DNA from: Monocercomonoides exilis
Taxonomy: Eukaryota; Preaxostyla; Oxymonadida; Polymastigidae
Assembly: GCA_001643675.2 (NCBI GenBank)
Contig: LSRY02000013.1
Span: 2,501 to 66,500 of the forward strand
Direction of reading: 5' to 3'
DNA length: 64,000 nt
Position numbers and translations under genes: made by a program. Below are positions 63,835-64,000 of this stretch, piece after piece. The notes beneath the pieces were generated by a model. That model did no database searches. It saw only the letters and a list, made by a program, of their open reading frames with translations, and was not told where the DNA came from. Each line of letters opens with the position of its first letter. The first letter of the stretch is position 1.

Positions 63835-64000
63835 AAATGAGCAAGAACTGTTTGTATGTTTATTCTGTCGATAGAGTTGAGACCTTTCATGAACAAGAAC
63901 ATTGCCCTTAATATTTACATTCATTTAATGATTTTTTTTTTTTATAAATAAATTTTCGATTTGCACTTTTAGGAATTTCGAGTTCCTCAAAAAATTCATT
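63835..64000. other. 3' flank of the ADA gene
   Basis: AT-rich, no frame; the window ends 166 bp after the stop codon. Confidence 0.5.

Overview
The window is a eukaryotic chromosome end. It opens with about 380 bp of CCCTAA repeats (TTAGGG telomere read from the C-strand, with scattered 5-bp CCTAA variants), is AT-rich, and carries protein genes split by short introns (34 to about 230 bp) with GT..AG borders. The 5' splice sites strongly favour GTNTGN, most often GTGTGC. Stop codons follow the standard code: a GTPase ends in a CaaX box (CFLM) directly before TAA. The short introns, the TTAGGG telomere, the very large surface proteins built from beta-helix repeats, and a helical-repeat family that I recall from oxymonads together suggest a Preaxostyla/oxymonad flagellate such as Monocercomonoides. 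This is inference; no rRNA is present to prove it.

Layout: 0-38 kb is a gene-poor, telomere-proximal accessory zone. It holds interstitial telomere motifs around a GC-rich island (3.7-3.9 kb), decayed coding sequence (3.9-5.9 kb), a broken tyrosine-recombinase element with a C-terminal Myb-like domain (7.5-10.9 kb), a terminal-inverted-repeat element M1 (11.7-12.2 kb), a broken spliced gene (13.2-13.9 kb), a 60-unit GAA tract, one apparently intact helical-repeat gene with decayed relatives nearby, a long stretch of decayed coding-like DNA (20-26 kb), a 2,205-residue type I surface protein (26.7-33.4 kb, minus strand), a broken Merlin/IS1595-like transposase (36.0-36.8 kb) and a second, inverted copy of the TIR element, M2 (36.9-37.6 kb).

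From 39 to 48.9 kb lies a compact housekeeping block: Pescadillo (PES1, ribosome biogenesis) and nuclear poly(A) polymerase on the minus strand, then RuvB-like 2 and a degenerate small GTPase on the plus strand. Poly(A) polymerase and RuvB-like 2 are divergent with only about 90 bp between their start codons. From 48.9 to 52.4 kb is a repeat-rich gap with foldback elements. It is followed by a second surface protein (a smaller paralogue of the one at 27-33 kb), a zinc-ribbon/acyl-CoA-binding fusion protein, the DNA polymerase delta catalytic subunit (9 exons), and an 844-residue tandem adenosine-deaminase protein whose second domain has lost its metal ligands.

How the genes relate: the housekeeping genes are independent nuclear functions (mRNA polyadenylation, chromatin/snoRNP AAA+ ATPase, 60S biogenesis, replication, purine salvage). 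The two surface proteins share a C-G-x(5)-P-C module and a membrane-proximal domain and probably serve at the cell surface. No tRNA, rRNA, CRISPR or operon structure was found.
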